From Gammaproteobacteria bacterium (lineage in GTDB: Bacteria > Pseudomonadota > Gammaproteobacteria > Steroidobacterales > GCA-2729495), in contig QUBU01000007.1 in assembly GCA_014337915.1 (NCBI GenBank), positions 1-64,000 of the forward strand: 64,000 nt of DNA, read 5' to 3'. The translations under genes were made by a program, and so were the position numbers. How positions within the stretch are numbered: the stretch's first letter is position 1; each line of letters opens with the position of its first letter. Under the pieces are notes generated by a model, which did no database searches, was not told the DNA's origin, and was given only the letters and a program-made list of their open reading frames with translations. Shown piece after piece: positions 27,944-41,636 of the stretch.

Positions 27944-28366
27944 TCAGCCCAGGCCCAGCCGGCCCCACTCGATGACCGGGCAGCGGTCCATGATCACCGT
28001 CAGCCCCGCGCGGCGGCCGCGCTCGGCAGCCTCCTCGTTGACGACACCGAGCTGCATCCACACCACCCGGGCACCGGCGGCGATCGCCTCGTCGACGACC
28101 GCTCCTGCCGCGGCGGAGTTGCGGAACACATCCACGAAGTCCACGGGCTCCGGGATCGAGGCCAGGTCCGGGTACACCGTCTCCCCGAGCAGCGTCTCGC
28201 CCGCATGGCCCGGGTTCACCGGGATGCAGCGATAGCCCTTGCCCTGGAGGAAGCGCATGACCTCGTGCGAGGCGCGATGCGCCTTGGGCGAGGCGCCGAC
28301 CACGGCGATGCGCCGGGCGCCGCGCAGCGTGGCGCGGATGATGTCGTCCGGCGTCGCATCGGCCAC
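27944..28366 (-). CDS. CoA-binding domain protein (YccU type)
   Basis: A 140-residue single-domain Rossmann protein of the CoA-binding family, similar to the nucleotide-binding part of succinyl-CoA synthetase alpha. The dinucleotide-like loop IAVVGASPKAHRASHEVM, YRCIPVNPGHAG, FVDVFRNSAAAGAVVDEAI and a terminal VIMDRCPVIEW are typical. The family has no settled role, although CoA binding or protein CoAlation buffering has been discussed. It lies 4 nt after the PNPOx-like gene stop and 17 nt before the LLM gene. Confidence 0.9.
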   Translation of the reverse strand: MADATPDDIIRATLRGARRIAVVGASPKAHRASHEVMRFLQGKGYRCIPVNPGHAGETLLGETVYPDLASIPEPVDFVDVFRNSAAAGAVVDEAIAAGARVVWMQLGVVNEEAAERGRRAGLTVIMDRCPVIEWGRLGLG

Positions 28367-28370
28367 GGGA

Positions 28371-28940
28371 CTAGCGCTTTTTCCGTGCCGCGGCCCGCCC
28401 GGGTGCCTTGCGCGTCGCCCGGCCCGCCGCCCGCTCCCAGCGCTGCTTGGCGCTGAAACCGAGTTTCCACAGCCAGGTCTCGGTATACAGGATCCTGTCG
28501 GGCACGATGCGGCAGACCTGGCGCTCGAAGGGCTTGCTGGTGTCCAGGGCCAGGTCGCTCATCCACTCGTGCCAGCGGAACACCTTCATGCCGTGATCCC
28601 AGCCGCGAGCATGCGGCTCGATGATCTCAGCGCGGCCAAATATCTGGACGCCACGGGCGCTGTGCCAGCCGTGGTAGGCGCCATGCACCGCCACCGAGAC
28701 CCGCGGGTCCTCCTGCATCGCCTTGAGCTTCGGTGTGCCAGGGTCCGGCAGCAGGTACAGGTCCAGCCCGTCGGCGTAGTACTCGATCGGGCTCGCGATC
28801 GGCTGGCCGCGCCTGCCCACCGTCGCCAGCACGCACATGTTGGTGGAACCCAGCAGCTGCTCGATGCGGTCCTCCAGCTGCGCGCGCGGCAGGACCTTGC
28901 GGGGCCAGGGCGGCTCCACCCATTTGTAGGCAGTGCTCAT
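28371..28940 (-). CDS. Pyridoxamine-phosphate-oxidase-fold flavin protein
   Basis: A 189-residue protein with the split-barrel flavin-binding fold (LEDRIEQLLGSTNMCVLATVG, PIASPIEYYADGLDLYLLPD, VSVAVHGAYHGW). This fold covers PNP oxidase-like and F420/heme-binding proteins; the actual cofactor cannot be assigned. The C-terminus is basic (about 165-189, rich in R, K and A). It is the first gene of a probable operon with the CoA-binding and LLM proteins. The ATG at 28940 was chosen because the family region begins soon after. Confidence 0.8.
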   Translation of the reverse strand: MSTAYKWVEPPWPRKVLPRAQLEDRIEQLLGSTNMCVLATVGRRGQPIASPIEYYADGLDLYLLPDPGTPKLKAMQEDPRVSVAVHGAYHGWHSARGVQIFGRAEIIEPHARGWDHGMKVFRWHEWMSDLALDTSKPFERQVCRIVPDRILYTETWLWKLGFSAKQRWERAAGRATRKAPGRAAARKKR

Positions 28941-29055
28941 GGCAGGGCTCTCCGGAAAAAGGTGCCAGACATATTTTTCGACTTGTTTGTCGACTGGCCC
29001 GATATGTTGCCAGAGCCCGCGGCCCCGCGCCCACCACGCCATGGACGGCGCGGGA

Positions 29056-30891
29056 TTATTCCACCGTTACCGACTTCGCGAGGTTGCGCGGCTGGTCGAC
29101 ATCGGTGCCACGCAGGATGGCGGCGTGGTAGGCGAGCAGCTGCAGCGGCACGGTGTACACGGCCGGGGCCTGCAGGTAGGTGACATGCCGGGGCATCTGG
29201 ATGACCGTCACCCCGTCACTGGATTCGAAGCCCGAGTCCGGGTCGGCGAACACGAAGAGCTCGCCGCCGCGGGCGCGCACCTCCATGAGGTTGGACTTCA
29301 GCTTCTCGAGCAGGTCGTTGTTCGGCGCCACGGTGATCACCGGCATCTCGGCGTCCACCAGCGCCAGCGGCCCGTGCTTGAGTTCACCCGCGGGGTAGGC
29401 TTCGGCGTGGATGTAGGAGATTTCCTTCAGCTTCAGCGCGCCTTCCATGGCGATCGGGTGCAGGACGCCGCGGCCGAGGAACAGGGCGTGGCGCTTGTCA
29501 GCGAAGCGTTCCGCGAGCTTCTTCATCTCCGGATCGAGGACCAGCGTCTTCTCGATCAGCCCCGGAATTTCGATCAGCCGCGTCACTAGGCCGCGCTCGC
29601 GCTCCGCATCGGCGCTGCGGTGCTTGGCGAGCGCGATCACCAGCATGGTCAGCGCGGCGATTTGCGTGGTGAAGGCCTTGGTGGAGGCGACCCCGATCTC
29701 CGGGCCCGCCCGGGTCAGCATCACCAGGTCCGACTCGCGCACCAGTGAGCTTTCCGGCACGTTGCAGATGGCGAGCGAGGACAGGAAGCCCTCCTGCTTC
29801 GCCAGCCGCAGCGCCGCCAGCGTGTCGGCGGTCTCGCCCGACTGGGAGATAGTCACGAACAGTGTGTTCGGCGTCACCACGGGATTGCGGTAGCGGAATT
29901 CGCTGGCGATCTCCACGTAGCAGGGGATGCGACAGACCTGCTCGATCAGGTAGCGGGCGACCGAGCCCGCATGGAAGCTGGTGCCACAGGCGACGATATG
30001 CACCGCCTGGGTGCGCCGGAAGATCTCCGTGGCGTCCGGGCCGAAGGCCGCTTCCAGCAGCTTGCCGTTGGCGACCCGCTCCTCCAGCGTCTGCGCCACC
30101 GCACGCGGCTGCTCGTGGATCTCCTTGAGCATGTAATGCGGGTACGGGCCCTTCTCGGCCGCATCCGCGGAGAGTTCGCTCTCCTTCACTGGGCGATGCA
30201 CGACCTGGCCGTCGCGATCGATGACGCGGATGGCGTCCTTGCGGATCTCGGCGACATCGCCCTCCTCGAGGAACATGAAACGGCGGGTCACGGGCAGCAG
30301 GGCTGAGACATCCGAGGCCACGAAGTTCTCGCCCTCGCCAACGCCAATCACCACCGGGCAGCCGCAGCGGGCGAGCACGATCAGGTCGGGATTCGCCTGG
30401 CTCATCACCGCCAGCGCATAGGCGCCCTGCAGTTCCGCCACTGTGGCGCGTACCGCCTCGAACAGGTCGCGCCTGCCCTTCTTCAGGTGGTAGTGGATGC
30501 GGTGGGCGACGCACTCGGTGTCAGTGTCGGAAGTGAACACGTAGCCGAGCTTCTTCAGCTCGTCGCGCAGGTCCTCATGGTTCTCGATGATGCCGTTGTG
30601 GACGATGGCCAGGCCGTCCTGGGAAATATGCGGGTGCGCATTGCGCTCGGCCGGCGCACCATGGGTGGCCCAGCGGGTGTGGGCGATGCCGACCGGCGCA
30701 TCGAACGGATCAGCAGTGAGCGCCGACTGCAGCTCCGCCACCTTGCCGAGCCGGCGCTGGCGGCGCAGCGCGCCATTCTTCAGGACCGCGAGGCCCGCCG
30801 AGTCATAGCCGCGGTATTCCAGGCGGCGCAGGCCCTCCATCAGGATGGGGACTACGTCACGCCCGGCAATGGCTCCTACGATTCCGCACAT
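29056..30891 (-). CDS. glmS: Glutamine-fructose-6-phosphate aminotransferase
   Basis: A 611-residue enzyme that makes glucosamine-6-phosphate for peptidoglycan and lipopolysaccharide. The N-terminal Ntn glutaminase starts with catalytic cysteine C2 ([14 protein letters not shown]) and has [11 protein letters not shown]. Two SIS isomerase domains follow ([34 protein letters not shown]), and the C-terminus is [11 protein letters not shown]. Start and length are standard. It lies 112 nt downstream of glmU, so the two hexosamine genes form one unit. No glmS-ribozyme-like sequence was recognised in that gap. Confidence 0.97.
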   Translation of the reverse strand: MCGIVGAIAGRDVVPILMEGLRRLEYRGYDSAGLAVLKNGALRRQRRLGKVAELQSALTADPFDAPVGIAHTRWATHGAPAERNAHPHISQDGLAIVHNGIIENHEDLRDELKKLGYVFTSDTDTECVAHRIHYHLKKGRRDLFEAVRATVAELQGAYALAVMSQANPDLIVLARCGCPVVIGVGEGENFVASDVSALLPVTRRFMFLEEGDVAEIRKDAIRVIDRDGQVVHRPVKESELSADAAEKGPYPHYMLKEIHEQPRAVAQTLEERVANGKLLEAAFGPDATEIFRRTQAVHIVACGTSFHAGSVARYLIEQVCRIPCYVEIASEFRYRNPVVTPNTLFVTISQSGETADTLAALRLAKQEGFLSSLAICNVPESSLVRESDLVMLTRAGPEIGVASTKAFTTQIAALTMLVIALAKHRSADAERERGLVTRLIEIPGLIEKTLVLDPEMKKLAERFADKRHALFLGRGVLHPIAMEGALKLKEISYIHAEAYPAGELKHGPLALVDAEMPVITVAPNNDLLEKLKSNLMEVRARGGELFVFADPDSGFESSDGVTVIQMPRHVTYLQAPAVYTVPLQLLAYHAAILRGTDVDQPRNLAKSVTVE

Positions 30892-31003
30892 GTTCTGATT
30901 ATGTCTTGCTGGCAGTCCGGGAATGAAGGGCATTATCCGGCGAAGCGCCCGGCCATGCCCGAGACCAGGTCGCAGTTCGGCGACGAAAATCGCGCCGGAT
31001 CCG

Positions 31004-32377
31004 CTATTTGGGCGTCTTGACCGGGCGCTTCCAGCCCGGGATGCTGATCTGCTTGCTACGCGCCACGGTGAGCTCGCCTGGCGGCGCATCCTTGCTGATG
31101 GTGGAGCCCGCGCCGATGGTCGCCCCGGCGCCGATGGTGACCGGTGCCACCAGTTCGACACCGGAACCGATGAAGGCCCGGTCGCCAATGACGGTCTGGT
31201 GCTTGTTGGCACCGTCGTAGTTGCAGGTGATGGTGCCGGCGCCGACATTGACCCGCTCGCCAATGGTGGCGTCGCCGATGTAGGTCAGGTGGTTCACCTT
31301 GCTGTGCAGGCCGATGGCGCTCTTCTTCACCTCGACGAAGTTGCCGAGCTTGACGTCGCCGGCCAGCACGACGCCCGGGCGCACGCGGGCATAGGGGCCG
31401 ATCTCGCAGTCGCGGCCGATGTCGCCGGCCTCGATGACGCAGTGGCTGTGGACCACGGTCCCGGCGCCGAGCCTTGCATTGCGGATGCGGCTGAAGGGCT
31501 CCACCACCACGCCATCACCGAGGCTGACGTCGCCTTCGAACAGCACGTTGGGATAGATCGTGACATCGCGGCCGCAGCGCAGGCTGCCGTGGATGTCGAT
31601 GCGCTCCGGGTCGATGAGCGTTACGCCCGCCTGCAGCAGCTCGCCGGTGATGCGCTGGCGCAGGTGGCGCCCGGCCTCGGCGAGCTGTGCCTTGTCGTTG
31701 ACGCCCATGACCTCGGCGGCCGATCCGGCCGCCACGGCGGCGACGCCCATGCCGTCGCGCACGGCCAGGGCGATGATGTCGGTGAGGTAATACTCCTTCT
31801 GGGCATTGTCGGCGCGCAGACGGCGCACCATGCGGCTGAGCGCCGCGGCGGGACAGGCCAGCAGTCCGGTGTTGATCTCGTGGATGGCGCGCTGCGCTGG
31901 CGTGGCGTCCCGGTCCTCGACGATGGCGACGATGCCGCCGCGTTTGCCGCCGCTGCGGATGATGCGCCCGTAACCGGCCGGATCGGCGAATTCGGCGGTC
32001 AGCACCGCCAGCTGGCCGGCGCGCGCCCTGGCCACCAGCCGGCGCAGGGTTTCCGGCTGGATCAGCGGCACGTCGCCATAAAGAACCAGCACCACGTCCC
32101 TTGCCGGGATCCGCGCCAGCGCCTGCCGGACGGCATGCCCGGTGCCCCGCTGCTCGGCCTGGTGTACCCAGGTGAGCGCCCGGGAGCCAAAGGCTTCCTT
32201 GACGCGCTCACCGCCATGGCCATGAACCACACGGATCTCCCGCGGCTTGAGGGCGCCGGCGGCGGCCAGCACGTGCTCGAGCAACGGCCGGCCGGCGAGC
32301 GGATGGAGCACCTTGGGCAGGCTGGAGCGCATACGCTTGCCCTGCCCGGCGGCGAGAATCACGACGGTGGTTGCCAT
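31004..32377 (-). CDS. glmU: Bifunctional GlmU (acetyltransferase / uridyltransferase)
   Basis: A 457-residue enzyme that acetylates glucosamine-1-phosphate and makes UDP-N-acetylglucosamine. The N-terminal pyrophosphorylase domain has [20 protein letters not shown]. From about residue 250 there is a left-handed beta-helix of hexapeptide repeats, including [13 protein letters not shown] and [22 protein letters not shown] 32377 gives the family N-terminus [11 protein letters not shown]. Palindrome B ends 7 nt before this ATG; another in-frame ATG (32392) lies inside the palindrome and would add MSPNS. The gene may depend on read-through from the atp operon or on a promoter in or near the palindrome. 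Confidence 0.96.
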   Translation of the reverse strand: MATTVVILAAGQGKRMRSSLPKVLHPLAGRPLLEHVLAAAGALKPREIRVVHGHGGERVKEAFGSRALTWVHQAEQRGTGHAVRQALARIPARDVVLVLYGDVPLIQPETLRRLVARARAGQLAVLTAEFADPAGYGRIIRSGGKRGGIVAIVEDRDATPAQRAIHEINTGLLACPAAALSRMVRRLRADNAQKEYYLTDIIALAVRDGMGVAAVAAGSAAEVMGVNDKAQLAEAGRHLRQRITGELLQAGVTLIDPERIDIHGSLRCGRDVTIYPNVLFEGDVSLGDGVVVEPFSRIRNARLGAGTVVHSHCVIEAGDIGRDCEIGPYARVRPGVVLAGDVKLGNFVEVKKSAIGLHSKVNHLTYIGDATIGERVNVGAGTITCNYDGANKHQTVIGDRAFIGSGVELVAPVTIGAGATIGAGSTISKDAPPGELTVARSKQISIPGWKRPVKTPK

Positions 32378-32384
32378 GGAATTT

Positions 32385-32526
32385 GGGGACATTTTGGGAA
32401 ACTGGGGAAACTGGGGAAACTGGGGACAGTTTACTCATTTCACCGGGTGGCGGGCCGGACCGGCAGAGCGTCCACGATGAAATGAGTAAACTGTCCCCAG
32501 TTTCCCCAGTTTCCCAAAACGTCCCC
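32385..32526. repeat. Long palindrome B between atpC and glmU
   Basis: This 142-bp inverted repeat has a 21-bp perfect core (32422-32442 and 32478-32498, GGGGACAGTTTACTCATTTC plus A). Outside it lie iterated GGGGAAACT units, three in the left arm and two in the right, and then an outer GGGGAC(A/G)TTTTGGG on each side. The core is identical to palindrome A, but the outer unit differs. It occupies nearly the whole gap, 14 nt from the atpC stop and 7 nt from the glmU ATG. The unequal unit number suggests slippage or recombination in the arms after formation. Confidence 0.9.
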
Positions 32527-32540
32527 GTTTTCCCCGCTTC

Positions 32541-32966
32541 CTACAGCTGCTTGCGCTTGCCCTTGAGCTTCTGCGCGGCGCGATAGCGGGCGGCAGCCTC
32601 GACCAGCTGCTGCTGGGCGTGGGCCAGGTCCTCGCGACCGGTCGCGCCCTTGAGCGCTTCCTCGGCCTTGCGGCGTGCATCGTCGGCCGCCGCCTCATCC
32701 AGTTCGTGCTCACGCATCGCGGTATCGGCGAGGATGGTCACCTGGGTTGGCTGTACCTCGAGGATGCCGCCGGTGACGAAGAGGAACACCTCATCCTTGC
32801 CCTCGGCCTGCACCCGGACCTCGCCTGGGCGCAGGGTCGTCATCAACGGCGCATGGCGCGGCGCGATGCCGACATCGCCCATCTTCGCCGGGCAGATCAC
32901 CAGGTTGGCATCACCCGAGTAAATGTGCCCCTCGGCGCTGACGATCTCAACATGGATGGTGTTCAT
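32541..32966 (-). CDS. atpC: ATP synthase epsilon subunit (F1)
   Basis: A 141-residue central-stalk subunit of the F1 motor. An N-terminal beta-sandwich (IHVEIVSAEGHIYSGDA, PAKMGDVGIAPRHAPLMTTL) is followed by a C-terminal helical hairpin, and a basic KLKGKRKQL end. It is the last gene of the atp operon, preceded by a hairpin that fills the atpD-atpC gap and followed by palindrome B. The ATG is preceded by GGATAATT, a weak Shine-Dalgarno. Confidence 0.95.
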   Translation of the reverse strand: MNTIHVEIVSAEGHIYSGDANLVICPAKMGDVGIAPRHAPLMTTLRPGEVRVQAEGKDEVFLFVTGGILEVQPTQVTILADTAMREHELDEAAADDARRKAEEALKGATGREDLAHAQQQLVEAAARYRAAQKLKGKRKQL

Positions 32967-32974
32967 AATTATCC

Positions 32975-33059
32975 GGTGCCGGTGTTACGGTTTTCGGTTA
33001 AGCCGGTGATGAGCAGAATCCGGATACCAGAGACAACCGAATACCGTAACACCGGCACC
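32975..33059. repeat. 25-bp inverted repeat filling the atpD-atpC gap
   Basis: Arms at 32975-32999 and 33035-33059 pair over 25 nt with one mismatch (GGTGCCGGTGTTACGG followed by T/A-TTCGGTT) around a 35-nt loop. The element leaves only 4 nt after the atpD stop and 8 nt before the atpC ATG. It could act as an RNA processing or stability hairpin, or be a palindromic insertion. Eighteen nt of an arm are identical to a stretch inside rsmB (5497-5514). Confidence 0.85.
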
Positions 33060-33063
33060 AATC

Positions 33064-35323
<2,260 letters not shown>

Positions 35324-35349
35324 TTATCCAGTCCGGTCGGTGCGTTCAC

Positions 35350-35425
35350 GACCCCCCTTGCGGCGGGGTCTCCAAAGTCGCTCCCCGATACTCGCTTGGT
35401 TTGGAGACCCCGCCTCCGGGGGTCT
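35350..35425. repeat. Inverted repeat between atpA and atpG
   Basis: Arms at 35350-35376 and 35401-35425 pair through GGCGGGGTCTCCAAA (15 bp perfect) and an outer GACCCCC, with a small internal mismatch. The loop is 24 nt. It occupies most of the 120-nt gap between the atpA stop and the atpG start. No U-run follows, so it is unlikely to be an intrinsic terminator; an RNA stability/processing role or a palindromic insertion is possible. Confidence 0.8.
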
Positions 35426-35443
35426 GCCTCACCGTGCGCTTCC

Positions 35444-36985
<1,542 letters not shown>

Positions 36986-37021
36986 CGTTTCGTTCCTCTG
37001 CCGTCTGTCGTTTGCCGTCGG

Positions 37022-37585
37022 CTAAACGCGAAGGGCCGTTGCCAGTTTGTCGAGTCCGGTGCGCACCGTGCCGTCGATGACCCGGTCACCGACCTGCAGC
37101 CGCGCGCCGCCGATAAGTCCCGCATCGACCTGCACACTGAGGCGGATGCTGCGGTTGAAGCGCTTGTTAAGGGTTTCCTCGATGCGGGCGCGCTGCTCGT
37201 CGCCGACCGGGGTGGCCGAAGTGAGCGTGACGTCGAGGCTCTTCTCCGCCTCGGCCTTCAGCACCGCGAACCGCGCCGCGATTTCCGGCAGCAGGGCCAG
37301 GCGCCGGTTCTCCACCAGCAGCCTCAGGAAGTTCTCGCCCCGGGAGCCGGCACCCGCAAGCACCGTGCCGCCGACCTGCCCGCGGCAGACCTCGACCATG
37401 CTGCTGGCGAGGTGCGCCAGGTCGGCCGCCGGCGTGAGGATCAGCCGGCTGACGCCGGGCTCGACCACCAGCTGCGCGGCGAGTCCGAGAAAATCCTGCC
37501 AGCCCTGCAGCTGGCCCTCCGCCTGGGCCAGCTCGAAGGCTGCCTGGGCGTAGGGCCGCGCGACGGTGCTGTCTTGCTCCGCCAT
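37022..37585 (-). CDS. atpH: ATP synthase delta subunit (F1)
   Basis: A 187-residue peripheral-stalk subunit that links F1 to the b dimer. The N-terminal six-helix bundle begins TVARPYAQAAFELAQAEGQL. The C-terminal family signature is in VDAGLIGGARLQVGDRVIDGTV. It lies 9 nt after atpF and 36 nt before atpA. This subunit is always the least conserved, but position and signature make the call firm. Confidence 0.95.
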   Translation of the reverse strand: MAEQDSTVARPYAQAAFELAQAEGQLQGWQDFLGLAAQLVVEPGVSRLILTPAADLAHLASSMVEVCRGQVGGTVLAGAGSRGENFLRLLVENRRLALLPEIAARFAVLKAEAEKSLDVTLTSATPVGDEQRARIEETLNKRFNRSIRLSVQVDAGLIGGARLQVGDRVIDGTVRTGLDKLATALRV

Positions 37586-37594
37586 GGTGGATCC

Positions 37595-38065
37595 TCAGAT
37601 CTGCGCGGCCAGCTTGGTGAGCAGGTCCTGGTGGGTGCGCGCGTCGATCTCCCGCGCCAGGATCTTCTCCGCACCGGCCACGGCGATTGCCGCCACCTGG
37701 CCCCGCAGCTCGTCGCGTGCCCGGTTGATCTGCTGGTCGACCTCGGCTTTGCCGGACTGGATGATGCGGTCACGCTCCTGGTCGGCAGCCACGCGCGCTT
37801 CCTCGACGATGCCGTTGGCGCGGCTCTGCGCCTGGTCGAGGATGCCGCGCGCCTGGGCGCGGGCCTCTTCCACCATCGCCTGGATGCGCAGCTGGGCATC
37901 CTCCAGGGCCTTGTTGCCCTTGTCGGCGGCCGCCAGTCCGTCGGCGATCTTCTGCTGGCGCTCCTCGATCATCGCCAGCAGCAGCGGCCAGACATACTTC
38001 ATGCAGAACCAGACAAAGACCGCCATGGCGATCGCCTGTCCGATGAGGGTGAGATTGATATCCAC
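37595..38065 (-). CDS. atpF: ATP synthase b subunit (Fo)
   Basis: A 156-residue subunit with a single N-terminal membrane helix (LIGQAIAMAVFVWFCMKYVW). A long charged coiled coil follows from about residue 30 to 140 and ends in a delta-binding region. It forms the peripheral stalk. It lies between atpE (43 nt) and atpH (9 nt). The N-terminus MDINLTLIGQAIAMAVF is typical of gammaproteobacterial b subunits. Confidence 0.96.
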   Translation of the reverse strand: MDINLTLIGQAIAMAVFVWFCMKYVWPLLLAMIEERQQKIADGLAAADKGNKALEDAQLRIQAMVEEARAQARGILDQAQSRANGIVEEARVAADQERDRIIQSGKAEVDQQINRARDELRGQVAAIAVAGAEKILAREIDARTHQDLLTKLAAQI

Positions 38066-38108
38066 CGCTATGCTCCTGACTTGGCCTGCCCTTGACCCTG
38101 TGCCGCGA

Positions 38109-38387
<279 letters not shown>

Positions 38388-38421
38388 CTACCTCGAAATG
38401 CGCAAGTTGCGGACTAAGGAT

Positions 38422-39725
<1,304 letters not shown>

Positions 39726-39813
39726 AGCGTTGGCCCGATCCAGCGCGCTCGGCGCGGGCAACAAAAAGGCCACCTCGCGCCCCTTCCGGGCGGTGCAGTG
39801 GCCGCGCGCGGCG

Positions 39814-39860
39814 CCTCAGGCACCGCAAAGCCGCAAAATTCTAAGGATTGGCGCCTGAGG
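39814..39860. repeat. Inverted repeat in the parB-atpI gap
   Basis: CCTCAGGCACC (39814-39824) pairs with GGCGCCTGAGG (39850-39860) with one mismatch around a 25-nt AT-rich loop. The right arm overlaps the spacer of the predicted atp promoter and the loop contains its -10. It could be an operator, or a hairpin near the end of the parAB transcript. Confidence 0.5.
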
Positions 39861-39866
39861 ATTCAA
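39838..39866 (-). promoter_or_regulatory. Predicted sigma-70 promoter of the atp operon
   Basis: On the minus strand, TTGAAT (complement of 39861-39866) and TAGAAT (complement of 39838-39843) are separated by exactly 17 nt. The boxes match TTGACA at 4 of 6 and TATAAT at 5 of 6 positions. The leader to atpI would be about 105 nt. It is the best promoter match I noticed in the window. Confidence 0.6.
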
Positions 39867-39903
39867 GCAGAAATGAACCCGGGCCGGGCGTGGCGGGCGC
39901 GCA

Positions 39904-40797
39904 CTACTGGATGTGCGCGATGATGCCGTCGAGTTCGTCGAGGCTGGTGTAGTTGACCACCAGCTTGCCGCGGCCCTTGCTGCCGTGCTGGATCTGTACG
40001 CGCGCACCGAGTCGGTCGGACAGCTCGTGCTCCAGACGCTGGACATCGGGATCCACCGCGCGGGGCCGGTCGCCCCCCTGGGTGGCGCCACCCGCCTGCA
40101 CCCGGCGTACCAGCGCCTCGGTCTCGCGCACCGAAAGGCCCTTTTTGGCGACCAGGCTGGCCACTTCGGCCTGCATCCGCGGGTCGGTGAGCCCGAGCAG
40201 CGCGCGGGCATGGCCCATTTCCAGCGCCCCGGAGCGCAGCAGCGTCCGCGCCTGCTCCCCGAGTTCCAGCAGTCGCAGCAGGTTGCTGACCGCCGCCCGG
40301 GATCGGCCGATGGCATCGGCGGCTTCCTGGTGGGTGAGCTGGAATTCGCCAATCAGCCGCTGCACGGCCTGGGCTTCCTCCAGGGGGTTGAGGTTTTCCC
40401 GCTGGATGTTCTCGATCAGGGCCTGGGCGATGACGGCGGAGTCCGGAATCTGGCGCACCACGGCCGGCACGGTCGCCAGGCCTGCCATCTGCGCGGCCCG
40501 CCAGCGGCGTTCGCCGGCGATGATCTCGTAGCGGACCTCGCCTGCCGCGGTGCTGGCCGGCAGCGGGCGCACCACGATGGGCTGCACCAGGCCCTGGGCC
40601 TTGATGGACCGGGCGAGGTCTTCGAGCGCGGCGGGGTCCATGTCCTGGCGTGGCTGGTATTCACCGCGCTGCAGGAGCTCGACGGGGATATGCCTGAGGC
40701 CCTCGCGCGGTTCGGTCTGCACCGGCCGGGCCGGCGGGCTGGCATCGCCGAGCAGGGCGTCGAGGCCGCGTCCGAGTCCTGTTCTTCTGGCGCTCAT
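39904..40797 (-). CDS. parB: Chromosome-partitioning protein ParB
   Basis: A 297-residue CTPase and DNA-binding clamp that loads at parS. The N-terminal region is RTGLGRGLDALLG. The CTP-binding ParB/Srx motifs are REGLRHIPVELLQRGEYQPR and YEIIAGERRWRAAQMAGL, with ENIQREN. A helix-turn-helix follows (LTHQEAADAIGRSRAAVSNLLRLLEL), and the C-terminal dimer domain ends YTSLDELDGIIAHIQ. It lies 55 nt downstream of parA. No parS-like site was noticed in the window. Confidence 0.96.
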   Translation of the reverse strand: MSARRTGLGRGLDALLGDASPPARPVQTEPREGLRHIPVELLQRGEYQPRQDMDPAALEDLARSIKAQGLVQPIVVRPLPASTAAGEVRYEIIAGERRWRAAQMAGLATVPAVVRQIPDSAVIAQALIENIQRENLNPLEEAQAVQRLIGEFQLTHQEAADAIGRSRAAVSNLLRLLELGEQARTLLRSGALEMGHARALLGLTDPRMQAEVASLVAKKGLSVRETEALVRRVQAGGATQGGDRPRAVDPDVQRLEHELSDRLGARVQIQHGSKGRGKLVVNYTSLDELDGIIAHIQ

Positions 40798-40852
40798 GGG
40801 CTGTCCGGGGGTGGCCGGCGGATGCGGGGCATTCTAGCTTGAGTGTGGCGGG

Positions 40853-41629
40853 TCATGCGGCGGTGCTGGCGTCGCGCCGGATGACTTCCTCGGCAAGCTG
40901 CACGTAGGCCTGCGCGCCGCGCGAGCTCCGGTCGTGATGGATGGCAGAGAGACCAAAGCTCGGCGCTTCGGCCAGGCGGACGTTGCGCGGGATGATGGCG
41001 TCGTAGACCTTGTCCCGGAAGTGCTTCAGCAGCTGGTTGGAAACCTCTGCGGCGAGCCGGTTGCGCGGGTCGTACATGGTGCGCAGCAGGCCTTCGATGC
41101 GCAGCTGCGGATTGACGGTGTTGCGCACCTGCTTGATGGTCTCCAGCAGCGAGGACAGTCCCTCCAGGGCGTAGTACTCGCACTGGATGGGAATCAGCAC
41201 GCCGTCGGCCGCGGTCAGGGCATTGAGCGTGAGCATGTTGATCGACGGCGGGCAGTCGATCAGCAGGTGGTCGTAGAGGCCGCGTACCGGTTCCAGCGCC
41301 TTTTTCAGCCGCAGTTCGCGGCCGATCTCCTGCAGCAGGCGCACCTCCGCGGCGGTGAGGTCGGCATTAGCGGGCAGCAGGTCGAACTGGCCGTCCTGCA
41401 CCGGCACGATGCTGTCCTGGGCGGCGGAGTCGCCGAGCAGCACGTCGCAGGCGGTGCTGGCGAGTGCCGACTTGTCGACACCGCAGCCAGTGGTGGCGTT
41501 GCCCTGGGGGTCGAGGTCGACCAGCAGCACGCGCTTCTCGGCAGCGGCGAGCGCCGCGGCCAGGTTCACCGCGGTGGTGGTCTTGCCCACGCCACCCTTC
41601 TGGTTGGTGATCGCGACGATGCGTCCCAC
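40853..41629 (-). CDS. parA: Chromosome-partitioning ATPase ParA
   Basis: A 258-residue Walker-type ATPase. The deviant Walker A is QKGGVGKTTTAVNLA, with both lysines. Walker A' is LLVDLDPQGNATTG and Walker B region is YDHLLIDCPPSINML. The start is a GTG at 41629, giving MGRIVAITNQKGG; no nearer ATG fits. It lies 7 nt after rsmG, so rsmG-parA-parB form one unit, the order typical near chromosome origins. Confidence 0.96.
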   Translation of the reverse strand: MGRIVAITNQKGGVGKTTTAVNLAAALAAAEKRVLLVDLDPQGNATTGCGVDKSALASTACDVLLGDSAAQDSIVPVQDGQFDLLPANADLTAAEVRLLQEIGRELRLKKALEPVRGLYDHLLIDCPPSINMLTLNALTAADGVLIPIQCEYYALEGLSSLLETIKQVRNTVNPQLRIEGLLRTMYDPRNRLAAEVSNQLLKHFRDKVYDAIIPRNVRLAEAPSFGLSAIHHDRSSRGAQAYVQLAEEVIRRDASTAA

Positions 41630-41636
41630 GGCAGCC

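Noticed and set aside
30892..31003. A glmS ribozyme or riboswitch in the glmU-glmS gap
   Set aside because: No glmS-ribozyme-like sequence was recognised, and that ribozyme is typical of Gram-positive bacteria.
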